Shown here in pieces: positions 46,292 to 57,760 of a stretch of 64,000 nucleotides of DNA. This DNA is from Theristus sp. LFF4_11. Its lineage: Eukaryota > Nematoda > Chromadorea > Monhysterida > Xyalidae. The notes beneath the pieces were generated by a model. That model worked only from the letters and a program-made list of their open reading frames with translations. It did not search any database and was not told the origin of the DNA. Made by a program: the position numbers and the translations under genes. Location of the stretch: assembly GCA_030248135.1 (NCBI GenBank), contig JASANC010005298.1, forward strand, positions 91,276 through 155,275, written 5' to 3'. The number at the start of each line of letters is the position of its first letter. The stretch's first letter is position 1.

Positions 46292-49200
46292 ATGCCCGGT
46301 GGTACCATCCAGTGCATTTCGTTCAACTCAACACAAGGTCGATTTTAAGCATGTTAAAAAACGGTCGCATGAAAATGCGTTTTGCGCAGTGACCTTTTTG
46401 TTTGTTGCAGATTGTTTCGTGGTTGGTTTGGACAATGGCTTGCGTGTGTTCAACGTGGAGCCGTTGGTCGAGCTGCTGTGTCTTGGTTGGTGGTTTTAAC
46501 TTTGTAGTGCTACAGTATGTTTTTTAAAGCTGTCACTTTTTTTCGCAAGATACAGAATTCACGAAAGGAGAAAGCACAGAATCGGAGTTGCAAAAAAATA
46601 ACCAGCCACAAATGGAGTTGTAACCATACCCGATACACTCGTTCTTACTATAATTCAAAGTTGCTCGGTCGCTCTGTATTCTGCGAAAAAAGTGACAGGT
46701 TTAAACAGACATGGTGAGTGTGTCTGAGCCATACAACGCAGTCTCATACGTAACTGCTCGTGCAGACGTGGACACCGTCGGCAGTGTCCGTCTGTGCCGC
46801 ATGCTGCAACGCACCAATTTGCTGGCGATCGTCGGCGGTGGGCCACGCGCCAAGTTTGCCGAGAACACAGGTGCACGTTTGGAAGTTGTAATGGGGAAAA
46901 GATAATGGGGGTTCGTGTTCGAACGTGTCCGCCCCCAAGGCATGACGTTTTTTTCTAAAACCTCCGTTTGTCATATGCACACTTGTCTTTTGATTGGATG
47001 GTGCACCAATTCACACCAAAGCATGTGTCGAAAGCACATAGTACGTCGGTGTCAGACACGTTGCGAATAAGCAGGCTGTCATTCATTCTGTCATTGTTCA
47101 TTTTCTATGCGATCGCTGCGATGAAGCGTATTGAACTCAATGAAGTCGCGTGAAAACGCAGCTGCACATTGCCGAGTGGATGACTGTTCTGAGCCGTTGT
47201 AATCATTTGCAGTGCTCGTCTGGGACGACACACGTGGCGCGTTTGTGCTCGAGCTGACGTTCGCGGGCACCGTGCTGAACGTGCTGCTCTCGCACACACG
47301 GTCGGTTGGCTGCGGCACCTCTCATGCATTGGTGTAAAACGGAGATCAGGCAATCGACTGGTCGACAAATTGCTCTACTTCTGCTCTACTTGTTCACAGT
47401 TCTGCATTGATTGACTAATGATCGTGCGTGCGCGCATCCAATCAACGCGAGTTGGTTGCGTGCTGTGCTGTCTGTGTTTGCGCTGTTTGTGTTTGCACTA
47501 TTACTAAAACACGACATCTGACGTGACGTGCGTGTCGCATACGCATGCGTCAGTATGAACGGGCCTTGACGCACGCACGACACACCTGTGCTCAGTCGCG
47601 AAACTTCAGCGCACACAAAAAAGATGCATTCTCCATACTGCAGTCTGCAATACTGCCCTGCGATGCATGCGCCGGTTTTGCCGCCGAGTTTTTTTTTTGC
47701 CAGAACACTTGTGTGGCGACAACGCAGTGGACATTGCAGGCTTGCCGTGGTGCTTCCGTCGCAGGTGCACGTGTTCAGTTTCCCGAATGAGACGCATCGC
47801 CTGTGCACCGTGGAGACACGCGTCAACCGCGCCGGCCTCGCGCAACTCTGCACGGACACGACCGCGAACCCGGAGTACGTCGTCGCACTCGGACACAAGG
47901 CAGGTGCACTGCAGGGCGCAACTGCAAACTGCATGAATGTTGCACGTTCGCTCTGCAACACGGTGCACTCTGTGTTACAGTAATGTTGCACAGTCACAAC
48001 AACACAAACACACCAACACGCACATACGATATTGCATGCAGAGCTTGTGGGTTTGTTTGCTGTGCTACAAGCCTGGGTGCACCGTGTGTCTTCAGACGAG
48101 GACTGTCGCAGCTCTGGTGAGAGCAAGAAATTTGGCTTGCGTGTGTGTCCAGTGGTACATACAGTACGGCAGGGGTCTAGTCAGCACCTTGTAAAGTGCT
48201 TGAAGCACCATCAAAACGTTGCCAACGAGTATACTGCATATTGTATTCGAGCGCTTATTGAATTGTAATGGTGCGAGCATGGTTTGTGTGCCTCCCTGGA
48301 GAACACAACAACAACAACCATTCCCTGGTGGCTTTACTGCAGATGGGCAGCGTGCAACTGGTCAACCTGAAGCGTGTCAGCCGCGAGTGCACGCCGTCGC
48401 CGGTGCTGCTGGACGCACATCAGAACGAGGTCGCTGCGTTGGCACTCAGCAACGACGCACAGCTGCTCGCCACTGGCTCGGAACTGGTCGGCACTCACAG
48501 TGACACTGCTGCTGCCTCTGAGCATACCGTATTACCTCTAATAAACCCCCATGGGGGTTTATTTCTTCAGCGACTTCTGGGGGTGGGGGTTTATTTTTTG
48601 GGGGGGGGGCTTTATTTTGGGGGGGGGGGTTTATTTGGAAACCATTTTTAGGAGTGGGCAAAATGGCAAAAATACCTTCCATGGCAGGAAGGAAGTCGCA
48701 GAAACTTCTATTCTACATAAAAATTTCCTTTTACAACAGCCTTTTGTAATGAAATTACCATTAACTCTTCCATTTGGGGCCTTTGGTAGCACAATTTCAT
48801 CATTTTCACTGCAACCAGCCACTGAATTCGCTGGGTATGTGTTTCAAACAGGTTTCAATAATCCCCCATGGGGGATTATTTTGGGGGGGGATTATTTGGA
48901 AACTTGTCGAGGGGGTGGGGGTTTATTTTTGGGGGGGTTTAATTTTGGGGGGGTTTAATAGAGGTAATACGGTATCACCTGAGTCCGCTTGGCTTAGTAT
49001 TAGCTGATTGGTTGGATACGCGTTCCGTACTGGCCTGTCCAGTTGAAACAGAAAGCCTTCGTTCCGCTGCCACACAGTCAATACACAAATTAGCCATCCC
49101 GGCTGAACTACACATCCACATGCCCCATCCACATAATTGCATCCATCCATCCATCTTATTTCGCAAAAAGCAGGAAACTCCGATAAAACTGTGTGAACAA

Positions 49201-50840
49201 CATGTAGTACGGAGTATTGTCTCGTGTCTGTGCAAGCGTGTTCACCGCCTCGGTTTCACTGCAGGGCACCGTTGTGCGTGTGTTCGACGTGCGCTCGCGT
49301 ACGCTGCTCAGCGAATTCCGACGAGGCAGCGACCCGGCCACATTGCACTGGTCGGTCAGAGGAGAGCACACCAAGTTCAAGCAACACTGATTCTGATGCT
49401 TCATTTAGGATTTGCACTCCTTAGTTCAGTATTACCGTATATCACTGCAGCCAACCAGTGTTAGCTTAAAGAGACATAAATGTTATAGTAGTTTGCAGCG
49501 ACTAACTAGTAAACGCTGAAAAACGCAGCCACAAACAATTATTAGCGCTAGCAGTTGCTGTGTGTGACTGTATATGCATTCACTAGACAGTTCATTCAGC
49601 GCTAGCTGCGGGACTTCCACTGCTAAACCATGAATGCCCTTAATTGAAAGCAGAAAACGTGAACGAATACTGTTTACATTTGACTGCTTTGTTGTTGTGA
49701 AGTAATAACAGTTTGGCGCGCACTGTTGCAGTGTACAGTTCAGCGTCAATGGCGCGTTCCTGTGCGTGGCGAGCGACAAAGGCACCGTGCATTTGTTTGC
49801 GGTACGAGACAGACAGTCGAATCGTAAAACACTGTACGTTTTCGTTTTTAATACAGCATTCCAGTTGACATATTTTTCATTACATGGCTGCTTTGAATAT
49901 ACGTCACGCTCATTTTAACCAAACTGGCACTCTGACGCCAGCTAGGCACCATGACAGTTTCAAATCTGGGGATGACTTTCAAATTTCCACATGTCCACGG
50001 GTTCTATATGTGCCATGCAATATCGCCACGTTCGATTCGCTCTGCATTGTAATCTTTGTGTTTCTTATCTTGTGTGTCAATTCGCTAACCTGCCTCCGAG
50101 GTGCTAAATGAGACACTGATGTGAATGAATGTCATTTCATCCACGTTTTCTTTGCGTTGGTGTGTGCAGGCTGCAGCAAGTTGGCATCGTCACCGAGGAG
50201 GCACAACGCAGCCTCGCACAGTTCCAGCCGTGCGCTGACGAACAGCGCTGCATCTGTGCGTTCCTCAACCGGCACACCGTCGTCGGTGAGGCCGCACTTA
50301 GCAAGCAACTTTGCAGCTTTTGTTTTGCAATTACATTTCCACACCACCGCACCGGTTCCAGAAACCGAAGGTAGTAACTCTCTGGTGGTTTGGTGTCTGG
50401 GTGAACGGACCCTGATGGTCCCGTGTGGACCAATGTTCTCGCCATGAGAGGGGAACAGCCGCAAAGCCCTGCTTACTTCCCGGTGCACCAGAGGTTTGAG
50501 CCATCCATATCCCTCGGTTTCGGTCGCTTTCGGTTGCTATATTTCCGAAAGGCAACGAATGAAATCCGAAAGTTTCTGTTTTTCTCATGGAACCAGTGAT
50601 GATCATTGAGTCCTTAGTTTACTGATGGCCAAAAATATTTTACTGATTTGATCGATCGTGTATATCATGTTTTTTCTTGCTTCAGTGCTGACAGACGCTG
50701 GCGAATACCACAAGTTCACCGTTGCGTCTGAGGGCGCCTGCGTGCGCAGTGCGTTCGACCGATTCCTGCACTTGGGCGACGATGCGCAGTTTTGGCAGAA
50801 CACAACGAACACAAACACTGCTGCTGCTGCTGTTGGTTGA
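46292..50840 (+). CDS. WDR45: WIPI4/WDR45-type PROPPIN, autophagy PI3P effector
   Basis: Ten exons, 352 residues (human WIPI4 has 360): 46292-46337, 46411-46485, 46766-46870, 47213-47300, 47740-47899, 48343-48486, 49265-49350, 49732-49815, 50170-50285 and 50686-50840. WD40 blades are recognised by GLDNGLRVFNVEPL, NLLAIVGGG, VLVWDDTRG, VHVFSFPNE, GSVQLVNL, GTVVRVFDVRSR and SDKGTVHLFA. The PROPPIN signature FRRG at SEFRRGSDPAT binds phosphoinositides. The VEPL and AIVGGG...KF blocks favour WIPI4 over WIPI3. An acceptor (TTTCCAG) lies ten bases before the ATG. The 47899 junction needs either a GC donor or the alternative acceptor ending at 48300 (GGAG), which adds an Asn-rich stretch. Two MITE-like elements sit in introns. 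Confidence 0.9.
46520..46707. mobile_element. TTTAAACCTGTCAC-type MITE, copy 1
   Basis: The left end TTTTTAAAGCTGTCACTTTT is mirrored by the right end AAAAGTGACAGGTTTAAACA. Next to the ends, ACAGAATTC and GTATTCTGCG also pair. It is about 188 bp, non-coding, and lies between WIPI4 exons 2 and 3. It shares its sequence plan with the copy at 59421-59646. Confidence 0.65.
47500..47565. mobile_element. GACGTATGC-type element fragment in a WIPI4 intron
   Basis: The segment contains TCTGACGTGACGTGCGTGTC and the end CGTCAGTATGAACGGGCCTT, matching the family end seen at 6608-6758 and 28128-28333. The other end is not visible. Confidence 0.45.
48524..48975. mobile_element. 452-bp G-run element with ATACCGTATTACCTC ends
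   Basis: The ends ATACCGTATTACCTCTA and TAGAGGTAATACGGTAT are inverted copies, 17 of 17 or nearly so. The interior begins with a CCCCCATGGGGG palindrome, has a second CCCCCATGGGGG near 48863, and carries several runs of 7 to 9 G separated by TTTATT. It fills the intron between WIPI4 exons 6 and 7 and has no evident gene. No target duplication could be read next to the ends. Confidence 0.75.
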
Positions 50841-53800
50841 CTCGTTCTCGTGAACGTGATCGTCATTCAATGTTGGCTGGAAAACGTCGGTGCACTGGGT
50901 GCACTCTCTGTGGTGCAGTAAACAGCATTCTCTGTGGTCTCGACACGCTCTTGCCCGTCATTATGTCGTCCGGCCCATTCAAAGTTGTGGTCAAAAAAAT
51001 TGGGAAATGTGGATACTGCAGTCGGCAGCGGGCTTGGTGTGTGGTCACCAAAGTCAGATTTAATTTTTCTAATAATTTAATTTCATGAACACACCACACA
51101 CAACAGTGAAGTCGTTCATCCCAGATTGCATGTGAAGTGATACATCCTTGGGCCCATCTGCACAATGTCCATCTTGTGTGTGTTTTTCGTGATGTGATCA
51201 TGCGTCTTTGTGATTTGTTTTACCATTTCTCAGCTCGTCCATTCGCATTGTGTACAAAAGAACAGTTTTCATTAGTGAATAAAAAGAATTATTATTTCAT
51301 TCTGTGAATTGAGTCCGCAGGAAACGCGCAGGGTGGCATGCATCAAGCACAAAGTTTCTCAGTTTGTCCTTTCTGACGCAAAAACGCAAGTTCGCCTGTT
51401 TGGATGCTTCCAAGCAATAAAGAAAACAACAGCTATCACTGGTGCATTTATGTTCTCTTTTTATCTTGCTTGTCTTCAGAAAAGTTTGTCAGATGCGACC
51501 GTTCATGTCAGTTTATTTGTGTTGGAGGCATCCCGATGCAAAATGTTTTCAATTTTCGAGCGACCCCCCCCCCTTTTCAGTTTTCATTCCTTCCCGCACA
51601 TCTGAGCGAGAAGAAGTTCATCACGTAAAATCTACTGACAACAACTATGCTATTCTTTCTCTGGCATTTTTGACTGCTGAGCTACAATAATTTATCGACC
51701 ATGGATGTAGCTGCTGACTGCAGACACGCAATTTGTCAGCATTTTTTGATTGACAAATACGATTGGTTTCTTTGTGGTTGTTTACAGCCCCGGCAGGGTA
51801 AACCAAAGCCATGATTAAAAACAAAGCTTGCATCTTGCCGAAACAATTGGCTCAGTACAACTTGAGACTTGAGACAAAAAGACAGCCGGTATTTTCAAAT
51901 ACATATGATATCACAGTTTCCCACGTGTTCCAGCTGAACTCACTGCGTGTTACTACAGCACAGTTAAGCAATGAACTTGAAGCACTTTAACCGACTATTT
52001 TTCACGCATATATTTCGCGCTTGGTGCGGTTTTGTGTCAGTCTGAAAAAAGTTGATATCAACACGATCTGGGTGGCACGATCAAATGAACGTACAGCCAG
52101 CTGAGTGGGGCACACAAAGGTGACATTTACTGTGTGCTCTGTGTTGGCGACCACGCGGTGCCTGCACCACCGCAAGTAGTCCACAAACTAATTTCCAACA
52201 AAGTTTCAGGCGTTTTTGCCACATTGTATTTATTTATTGGTTTTATGCTGTGCCGGTACACTGCAGCCAGTCCCTATGTACAGGCAACCCCAACTGCACA
52301 TGCGGATGCCGCTGCGAATTTGGTTCAGGTTTGCAAATCCAATTTTCAAACTTCAGGTTCCCTGTGGTGTTTGCCAATGCAATTTTGTTCCAGTGGAAAA
52401 AATTAGAAATTCTCTTTCATTCGCCAAAATTATGTCGCTGTGTGCCGTTCATTCCACACCTGACCAGCCGAAATATGGTAGAACAACAGTGTTAGCGTTG
52501 TCGAACGCCAGCATAACGACACACTTCTTGGAAATCTCGCTTTTTGTTGACTTGCCAGTTGCCACTAAGATCAAGTTTCGCATTTTTTATCGTTCGTTCG
52601 TTATCAGACGATAAATACATATAAAACCAATAACTCGTCTCGTCAGCAATTACTCGTTTTGCAACCTTGTAAACATGTCTATTGCTGTTGCACTGCTGAG
52701 TGCGCTGCTGCTATTGCGCCGAGAGCAGACATGTGCGCACATGCGCTGATGCGACTTTCGAGTTGTCATCGAAGACTTTTGCCACATTCACTTTTCGGAC
52801 AGATTATTCCAAAAAATAAAACAACACATCTTTGAAAAAAACCACAACTAATGCGCAAAATCAGTGCCCTATTGGAAAATATGCAATCGCATGAAGCTTC
52901 GTGTGTTTGTCTGAAAATGACTGGGTTGCTCTCGCATTTTGTACAAATGTGGTGCAGTTACCAGCGTTGACGCTGTGCGAACAGTGTTCGCGAAAACAGA
53001 AAACTAAATTTGCTACTGCATTTGTACGGACAGACATATGTATTTTCATCTGTCCCGGTGTGCGAAAACTTGATTAGCTGGATTACAGCCCGGAAATTCC
53101 CGTACAGCATCTGTCCTGCCCCTTTGCAACTTCGCTGATAGAAAATTTCACTGAATTGGTTATTTTGCCCGTGTTCTCGTTTGTTTGTTTTGCCGTAGTT
53201 GAGGTAATTTGTGGCAAAACATGTTCTGTCAAAAGACAATATGTTGACAAAGTAAGCAAACTGTGCATTTTCAGCAGAAAATCAAGTGCATGAAAAAAGG
53301 TGAACGGGGATATCGTTCAAGTGCAAGAGCACGGTCGTAAAGAGTACACGGTGCTAACTGTCAGCAAACGCACCCTGAATCATAAATTATTTGTGTAAAT
53401 TATTTGTGTTCCTAAAAATTAAATTACATGTATTTTTACATGCAACATAAATCTGTTTTGTTGTATCCATTTCGCAAATGAGTTAGTGTATCAATCAATT
53501 TCATAGGATGACTTTGATCTAACATTAATTTGTGCAGCTTCATCACTTTTTCCTGCCATTCAACCAGGGTGTTCCACGTTTCACTAAACGCAAAACCATC
53601 TCTCTGGCACTGTTTCAGTATTCATTACTTTTAATGGAACATACCGCAGATATGGACTCGTGGAAAAAAATCGTTGGCGTTATAACTGTATTTGAAAGCA
53701 TTTTGATCTCAAAGTTTTACTTTTAACGTGCGTTCACAGCATATGTATGTGCGTGCATTTTAGCTCGTCAGATGCTTGTTTACCCAAACTTCGAACACGC

Positions 53801-53884
53801 TATATAGCGCAGAGATGCAAGGACAGCCCACACATCGTCAAATAACTAACCACTTTGTAGCCATTTGAAACCAACGACAACAAA
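50841..53884. other. 3-kb spacer between WIPI4 and the GPCR
   Basis: AATAAA at 51278-51283 is the probable WIPI4 poly(A) signal. The rest is A/T-rich. Open frames around 52134-52614 include a hydrophobic run followed by a Cys-rich stretch, but they lack conserved motifs or a consistent frame, so no gene is called. A divergent copy of the 5455 core lies at the left edge of the last WIPI4 intron instead (50355-50382). Confidence 0.4.
51278..51283 (+). terminator. Polyadenylation signal of WIPI4
   Basis: AATAAA in GTGAATAAAAAG, 438 nt downstream of the stop codon. Confidence 0.5.
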
Positions 53885-56800
53885 ATGCCACTGGCGGTTG
53901 CAGTGGCCGTGTTCGACTGGCTGCTGATTGCGATCGGCTGTCTGAATCTGGTGGTGGTCGCGTTGATCCTGGTGCACCGCCCGCTGCGCACCATCACCAA
54001 CTGCTACATCGCCAGCGTCTGCCTCGCCGACTTCATGTACCTCGCCGCACTCCTGATGACGTCCATTCAGTTGCTGCTGAAACGGTGGGCAAGCGTGCGG
54101 CGTTTCAATGAATTGTTTATAGAGGCGACCGTGATGTTCGTGGCCGTGCTCGCTGTGGACAGATACTGCGCCACGTGCCAGCCGCACTGGTGCACCAAAC
54201 ACAGGTCAGCTGGCAGCAATGCCACAGAACACACCAAACGCGTTTGGCGCTCTCCAGACTTTCACACTGTGACAAAATCTGGCTGGCGTTTTGTGACGCC
54301 AATCAAAACGCCCGATGTATCATGTTCCCTGAATCAAATCCCATGAACCGTGGTCTTTGTTTTTTTTGCGGGGTCATTCGTTGTTTTTCGAGTGTAGCGA
54401 ATTATTGTTGCAGAAACTTTCGTCTGCTTTCGATTGTGAGCGCGTGCGTGTGGCTGGTGTGTTTCGTTGGTGCGGCGCCGATGGGTGCACTGGGCACAGT
54501 GCGAGCAGCAACGAGTGATCACAATGGCTACAATCACAGTGACAGTGAGAGCACGCCAATGCACTGCATCATTCGCTGGCCGAACAAGGAAATTGCCAGA
54601 CTCTATCTCACGGTTGGTCAGATTTTGTGCCGATACAAACACCTATACACCTGGTCAGTCGAATAAATAATGATTGTTTTGTGGGTGTTTTCCCATTTAT
54701 CAACCAACGTTTTGGATTGAGAAGTTGTCTGGTTAAGCGATTTGACGCACAAAAACTGCAATTAAAAATGTGATACATGTGGTACACTAAACGCGTTTAG
54801 TTTGCCACTAAATTTGCTGCTGTTCATGGGACAGCTTCAGCAGCAACATTAGCTGACTATTTCTCAGTGGTGTTGCAGGTCAGCGTTGTTGTGTTTCTGC
54901 TGTTGCCGATCTCGATGATTCTGCTGGCGTACGTGCGCGTGATTGCACGCGTCCGGACGGCAATCGCAACGCGCAGCCGACTTGGAATGCACAATCAAAA
55001 ACGATCAAAAGGTAAAACAAGAAAACACGCAGACAGACGCACTGAACACATTTTTATCGTTTATTTGTTTTTGTTTTATTTTCAAAAGTCGCGCGAGCCT
55101 TGTTTTGCAAAAGTGGTGCTTGATGCCCGTGCAACAAGTGGTGGGTCACGGTGCGTCTGCCGCACATACAGTCGCAAGCGGTGCCTTTTGTCGTAACTTG
55201 ATGTTCAGCCTCCACACCACATTGTCGCACGGACACAATACACTGAGCATGTCTACTGAACAAAGTTGTTCCGCTGCCGACAGCTGAACCAAATCGTGCA
55301 GCGCGCAAATGCGCTTAGTAAACTCTTTCAAAAAGTTCCTTCATGTTTTTTTCTTGTAACAGACGGCATCGTGAAGAAACCGCTGGATCCGTACCAGAAG
55401 GTCACCCGAATGGTGCTCACCGCGATCACGTTCCACCTGGTCTCGTGGACGCCGATCTACATCTACACGGTGGCGAACACGATGTTCAACGTGGACGTGT
55501 TCCCCTCGAACATGCCGCTGCTGGTGTTGCACCGTGTGCCGTACGTCAACTGCGCCTTCAACCCCATCTTGTACGCGCTGCTCACCGACGGATTCCGTGC
55601 GGCCGTCACGGAGACGATCACCGGCTGCAGGCGGCGTTGTCTGGCGCACTCGCAACAGCAGCAGAGTGCAACCACGCTCGCAGCGATGCGGCACCGTGGA
55701 AACCAAGAGCAACATTCGAGTCTTCATCACTCGCTCACCATCGCGCACAAACAACGACGATTCCTGCTGAACGGCAACAACTATCGATTCTGCGAGCTGC
55801 CGCTGAGCTGCCAGGCGAAACTGGCGCATCTGACGTTGCCGAGCGACGTGCACGTGAACGCGACCATTCTGATCGAGCTCGCCACAGCCGCCGCCAATAA
55901 TCGCGACCACTCGCCGCACGTCGACGCGCGCTGGTGGTTTTCAGAAAAAGAATTCGACCGAATGCGACGCAGTTTTTGGGGACAAAGCAAGCTGGCGCAT
56001 CGGCAATATGCTGTGTGTAGGACCCGTTGCGCCAAATGTTCTGTCAATAACATTGACAACGAAAACAGTTTTTTTCAATTTTTTTTTGAGGCAGCTGAGC
56101 TGAACACATTTGTTGAGCTAGTTGCACGATCTCAAGAAAATGTTTGAGCAACAGAAGTCTTTGTTATCTCACTAGTCTCAAAAATTCTTTTATGGGCCAA
56201 CACGGTTGGCGACAGGAAAAGAATCTGGATTTTGGCACATTTGTGTCTGCGATCCCCATTTCCTGAAAACCATCAGTGCCAGTGCGGCCAGTCCAAAGAA
56301 CCGCGACAAGATTTTCAAAGCGCTGACGTTGAACAATCCAACATTTCAAGTGGATGACTGCGGCCACGAGCTGGCGGATTCGACAAACGACCACAAGAAA
56401 CATGCCCTGATCACGTGCACCGATGAAAACCGGGACCGGGGAACTGAATCGGCAGAGACGCCTCATTTCAAGATTTACCTGTCGAAGCGACGAATCAACA
56501 GGGCCAATCACATGAAATTTTGAAATTTTGTTGTGTGACCACGTTGCGGTTTGGTTTTCCAATAGCTAACGGACTTGCAGGTCAAGCACTCATAACGAGC
56601 TGATCATGAAATCTGCCTGATCGTGCATGGCGGTGACTGTAACCGACCGTTCAGTACGTCTTACATAATTTTTACAGTTAGTTGCGTCTCTTATTTAGAG
56701 CTGTGATCCACGGTTTCACGCCGATAACCAACGGTTGACGAAGAATCTTGCCACTGTAGGTAGACATGCTCATGGTACATGCACCGTTCTTATCTTATGA

Positions 56801-57120
56801 GACTAAAATTTTAGCATAAAAAATGCTAAAAAGTTAATGACTTGCGAAAGAGCTTTAGCCTTTTTCTGCTAGTCTGCCCAAGTAATCCAAACGTTCCATG
56901 TGACTGGCCCAGTGTGTTGTTCCTGGAGGACGATGAGATTGGCACAGCAACGGCGATACAGGGTGATCACGTTGAGAATGCATCGTTGAAGGAGAATGGT
57001 CAAACGAATGACATTCAATGCAAGACGACGCATTCCAACGAGCACACCGCTGAAAGCCACGGAAACACGGCGCTCACTTTGCTGCAACCGGTGCAGAATG
57101 GTTGCGAAACGGTGTTGTGA
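53885..57120 (+). CDS. Class A (rhodopsin-like) GPCR, peptide-receptor type
   Basis: Exons 53885-54204, 54414-54612, 54879-55011 and 55363-56014 join in phase and carry all seven membrane segments. Key positions: Asn in TM1 (GCLNLVVV), LAD in TM2, VDRY in TM3, Trp in TM4 (ACVWLV), Pro and Tyr in TM5 (LLLPISMILLAY), SWTP in TM6 and NPILYALL in TM7. The long second extracellular loop has NxS sites and one Cys (MHCIIRW). The usual TM3 Cys is not seen. A long tail follows; exons beginning at 56277 and near 56933 and ending at 57120 are likely but their borders are uncertain. Exon 4 could instead read on to a stop at 56147. The overall pattern resembles somatostatin/allatostatin/opioid-like receptors; ligand unknown. 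Confidence 0.8.
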
Positions 57121-57141
57121 TTCAGTATTTGTCTTGTGTTA

Positions 57142-57147
57142 AATAAA
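57142..57147 (+). terminator. Polyadenylation signal of the GPCR gene
   Basis: AATAAA 22 nt after the proposed last stop codon, which supports 57120 as the gene end. Confidence 0.6.
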
Positions 57148-57508
57148 GATTCTCTCAAGTTGCTAAAGTGATACGTGTATTGTATTCGTTTTCAATTATA
57201 CATGATACGTCACAGCGGGTGTGCGATGCGGAATGTGATATGTACAGTACATTGAACACATGGAACAACCGGATTGGGTAAAATGACGATAAAACTGACA
57301 ACAACGCAGCGATTGAAACGAACCACTGTGTGTGTGTGTGGTCATGTGCTTCTGTCAATGAACACAATTGATGCGTTGTTTGGTTCGTTTGCTTTAAACT
57401 AGCTTTAAAAAACACCCAATTATTGCGCAACTTCAATAACATTTTCAAGGGACATTCATGAAGCAGCATTCATAAATAAGTACTGCTTCATGAATGCCGC
57501 TATGTAGG

Positions 57509-57654
57509 TACGGTCGAACTGTAAATCATGGGAAATCAGCTGATTGGCTGCTTTCGAGGTGCGTTCACTGATTGGACCAATAAACTCGATGGAATCAATC
57601 AGCACGCCAAATTCAAATGCCAATGCGCACAGGATTACACTTGATTTACAGTAA
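57509..57654. mobile_element. CCAATCAG-type MITE between convergent genes
   Basis: The left end TACGGTCGAACTGTAAATCA and the right end, read on the other strand, TACTGTAAATCAAG are related inverted arms. The interior starts with AATCAGCTGATTGGCTG. It separates the 3' ends of the GPCR and VPS11 genes. Confidence 0.5.
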
Positions 57655-57760
57655 CACTAAAGTCACATAAGGTCAAAATGACGATCACAAATGTTGTGTT
57701 TACCCAACAATTCTTGAGAGCGAACAACCAGCAGCAACGAACGCCAGTTGTTGGTATCGA

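Noticed and set aside
52134..52614. Possible small secreted Cys-rich protein
   Set aside because: A hydrophobic run and a Cys-rich run lie in different frames, and no intron pair joins them with a convincing phase. No homology was recognised.
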